A stretch of 64,000 nucleotides of DNA from contig NC_090964.1 of assembly GCF_040807025.1 (NCBI RefSeq), positions 9,758,214 to 9,822,213 on the forward strand. The letters are read 5' to 3'. This DNA is from Struthio camelus. Lineage: Eukaryota > Chordata > Aves > Struthioniformes > Struthionidae. The notes under the pieces are model-generated. The model searched no databases. It saw nothing but the letters and a program-made list of their open reading frames with translations, and had not been told where the DNA came from. The translations under genes and the position numbers were made by a program. This document shows, in pieces, positions 63,159 to 64,000 of the stretch (position 1 is its first letter; each line of letters begins with the position of its first letter).

Positions 63159-64000
63159 GTAAGTGCCTGGTTTTTGATTCTGAATTTCTGCGATCGTATT
63201 TGAATTGTCTAATCCTTATTTTAAAAGGGACAGGGGGAAGAATATGTTATGCAGTAAGCAGAGCTAGGAATAGTCTGACTTCTGCTGGTACCCAGTACAT
63301 GTCCAGTATTTTTTCATTTCTAGGAGAGTTTAAAGTGAGATTCGGCATGAGCCAAGGTATCTAGTTTAAAAAAAAAAGCAACAACTTCTAATTGAAAACC
63401 TACTAGTTAGTAATGTTGTCTGCCATTGTGGAGTGACTTTGCAAGGACATCAAGTGGGGTCATGAAACTATTGGCTTCTTCAGTTAATAGTTCCAATATG
63501 TTACGTGAATTCTCCTTTATTAAGAAAAACTATATTCTCCATATTCTTCTGCTAGGTGACTAGTTCTTGTTAGTTTTCCTGTAACAGGAATGACACTTCT
63601 ATTCTTCCCTCATAGAATAAGGTCCTTGATGAGATTGAGAGCATGTGCCCTGCTTAATATTCTAAGCAAGTGACCGTAGAATCTTCCTGAAGTGCTTTTT
63701 AGATTACTTCTATCCCAGAATTTAATTTTTAGTCTGATTTCCTAAGAAAGCAGGACTTACAGAATTATGTTGTCTAGCTGTAAGTAAGCTCCCTTGTTCA
63801 CACAATAACTTTGAACTTAGCCAGTTTGAACTGAGAGATAGGGTTCTTAAAAGCGCTCAGTTTCTGTAAGCTTTGGGATAGAGGAAGAGAACAGGAGACG
63901 CTGTCCAACTGGTGCCCGGTGACATCCCTGAAGGAAAGATGGGAGCTCTCCACTATTCATGTCTCTCATCCTCATGGTAGCAACTGACTCACTATAGCAT
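63159..64000 (+). other. ZMYM4: ZMYM4 intron 28, partial
   Basis: Follows the GTAAGT donor of exon 28 and runs off the window. The expected KRKRNEDDE-type tail exon is not present in this stretch. Confidence 0.85.

Overview
The window looks like vertebrate nuclear DNA, most likely from a bird. It holds two multi-exon genes with GT-AG introns and GC-rich CpG-island promoters. The only well-preserved interspersed repeat is the 3' end of a CR1-type LINE, the dominant retrotransposon of birds and other sauropsids; a few much older MIR-like SINE remnants are also present. Low repeat load and compact introns fit an avian microchromosome. The exact species cannot be told from the sequence.

The two genes stand head to head, about 13.7 kb apart start codon to start codon. 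SFPQ lies on the minus strand: ten coding exons between 10174 and 2617 join in frame to 651 codons plus stop. ZMYM4 lies on the plus strand from 23884: 28 coding exons join in frame to 1440 complete codons, and the last roughly 108 codons expected from the human protein lie beyond the right edge. The same SFPQ/ZMYM4 head-to-head order occurs on human 1p34.3.

Layout: 1-2616 is SFPQ 3' UTR and downstream flank. 2617-10174 is the SFPQ coding region, including a 2.7 kb last intron. 10175-10740 is the SFPQ promoter, with a TATA box, GC boxes and five CCAAT boxes. 10741-22590 is an intergenic stretch in which no gene could be supported. 22590-24400 is the ZMYM4 CpG island, with possible divergent transcription. 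23926-37443 is ZMYM4 intron 1, holding the CR1 copy, two hairpins/ORFs of note and a small internal CpG island. 37444-63158 holds the remaining visible ZMYM4 exons, and 63159-64000 is the start of an intron.

SFPQ is a nuclear RNA/DNA-binding DBHS protein of paraspeckles that acts in splicing, transcription and DNA repair. ZMYM4 is a nuclear MYM zinc-finger protein with SUMO-linked motifs and a C-terminal domain descended from a Crypton-type recombinase. They are neighbours, and nothing in the sequence shows that they share a pathway. I found no clear new biological system; the most useful leads are regulatory (paired YY1 motifs, CCAAT cluster, intronic CpG island, candidate divergent exons), structural (two perfect hairpins) and splicing-related (T26 acceptor, NAGNAG acceptor next to a SUMO-interacting motif).
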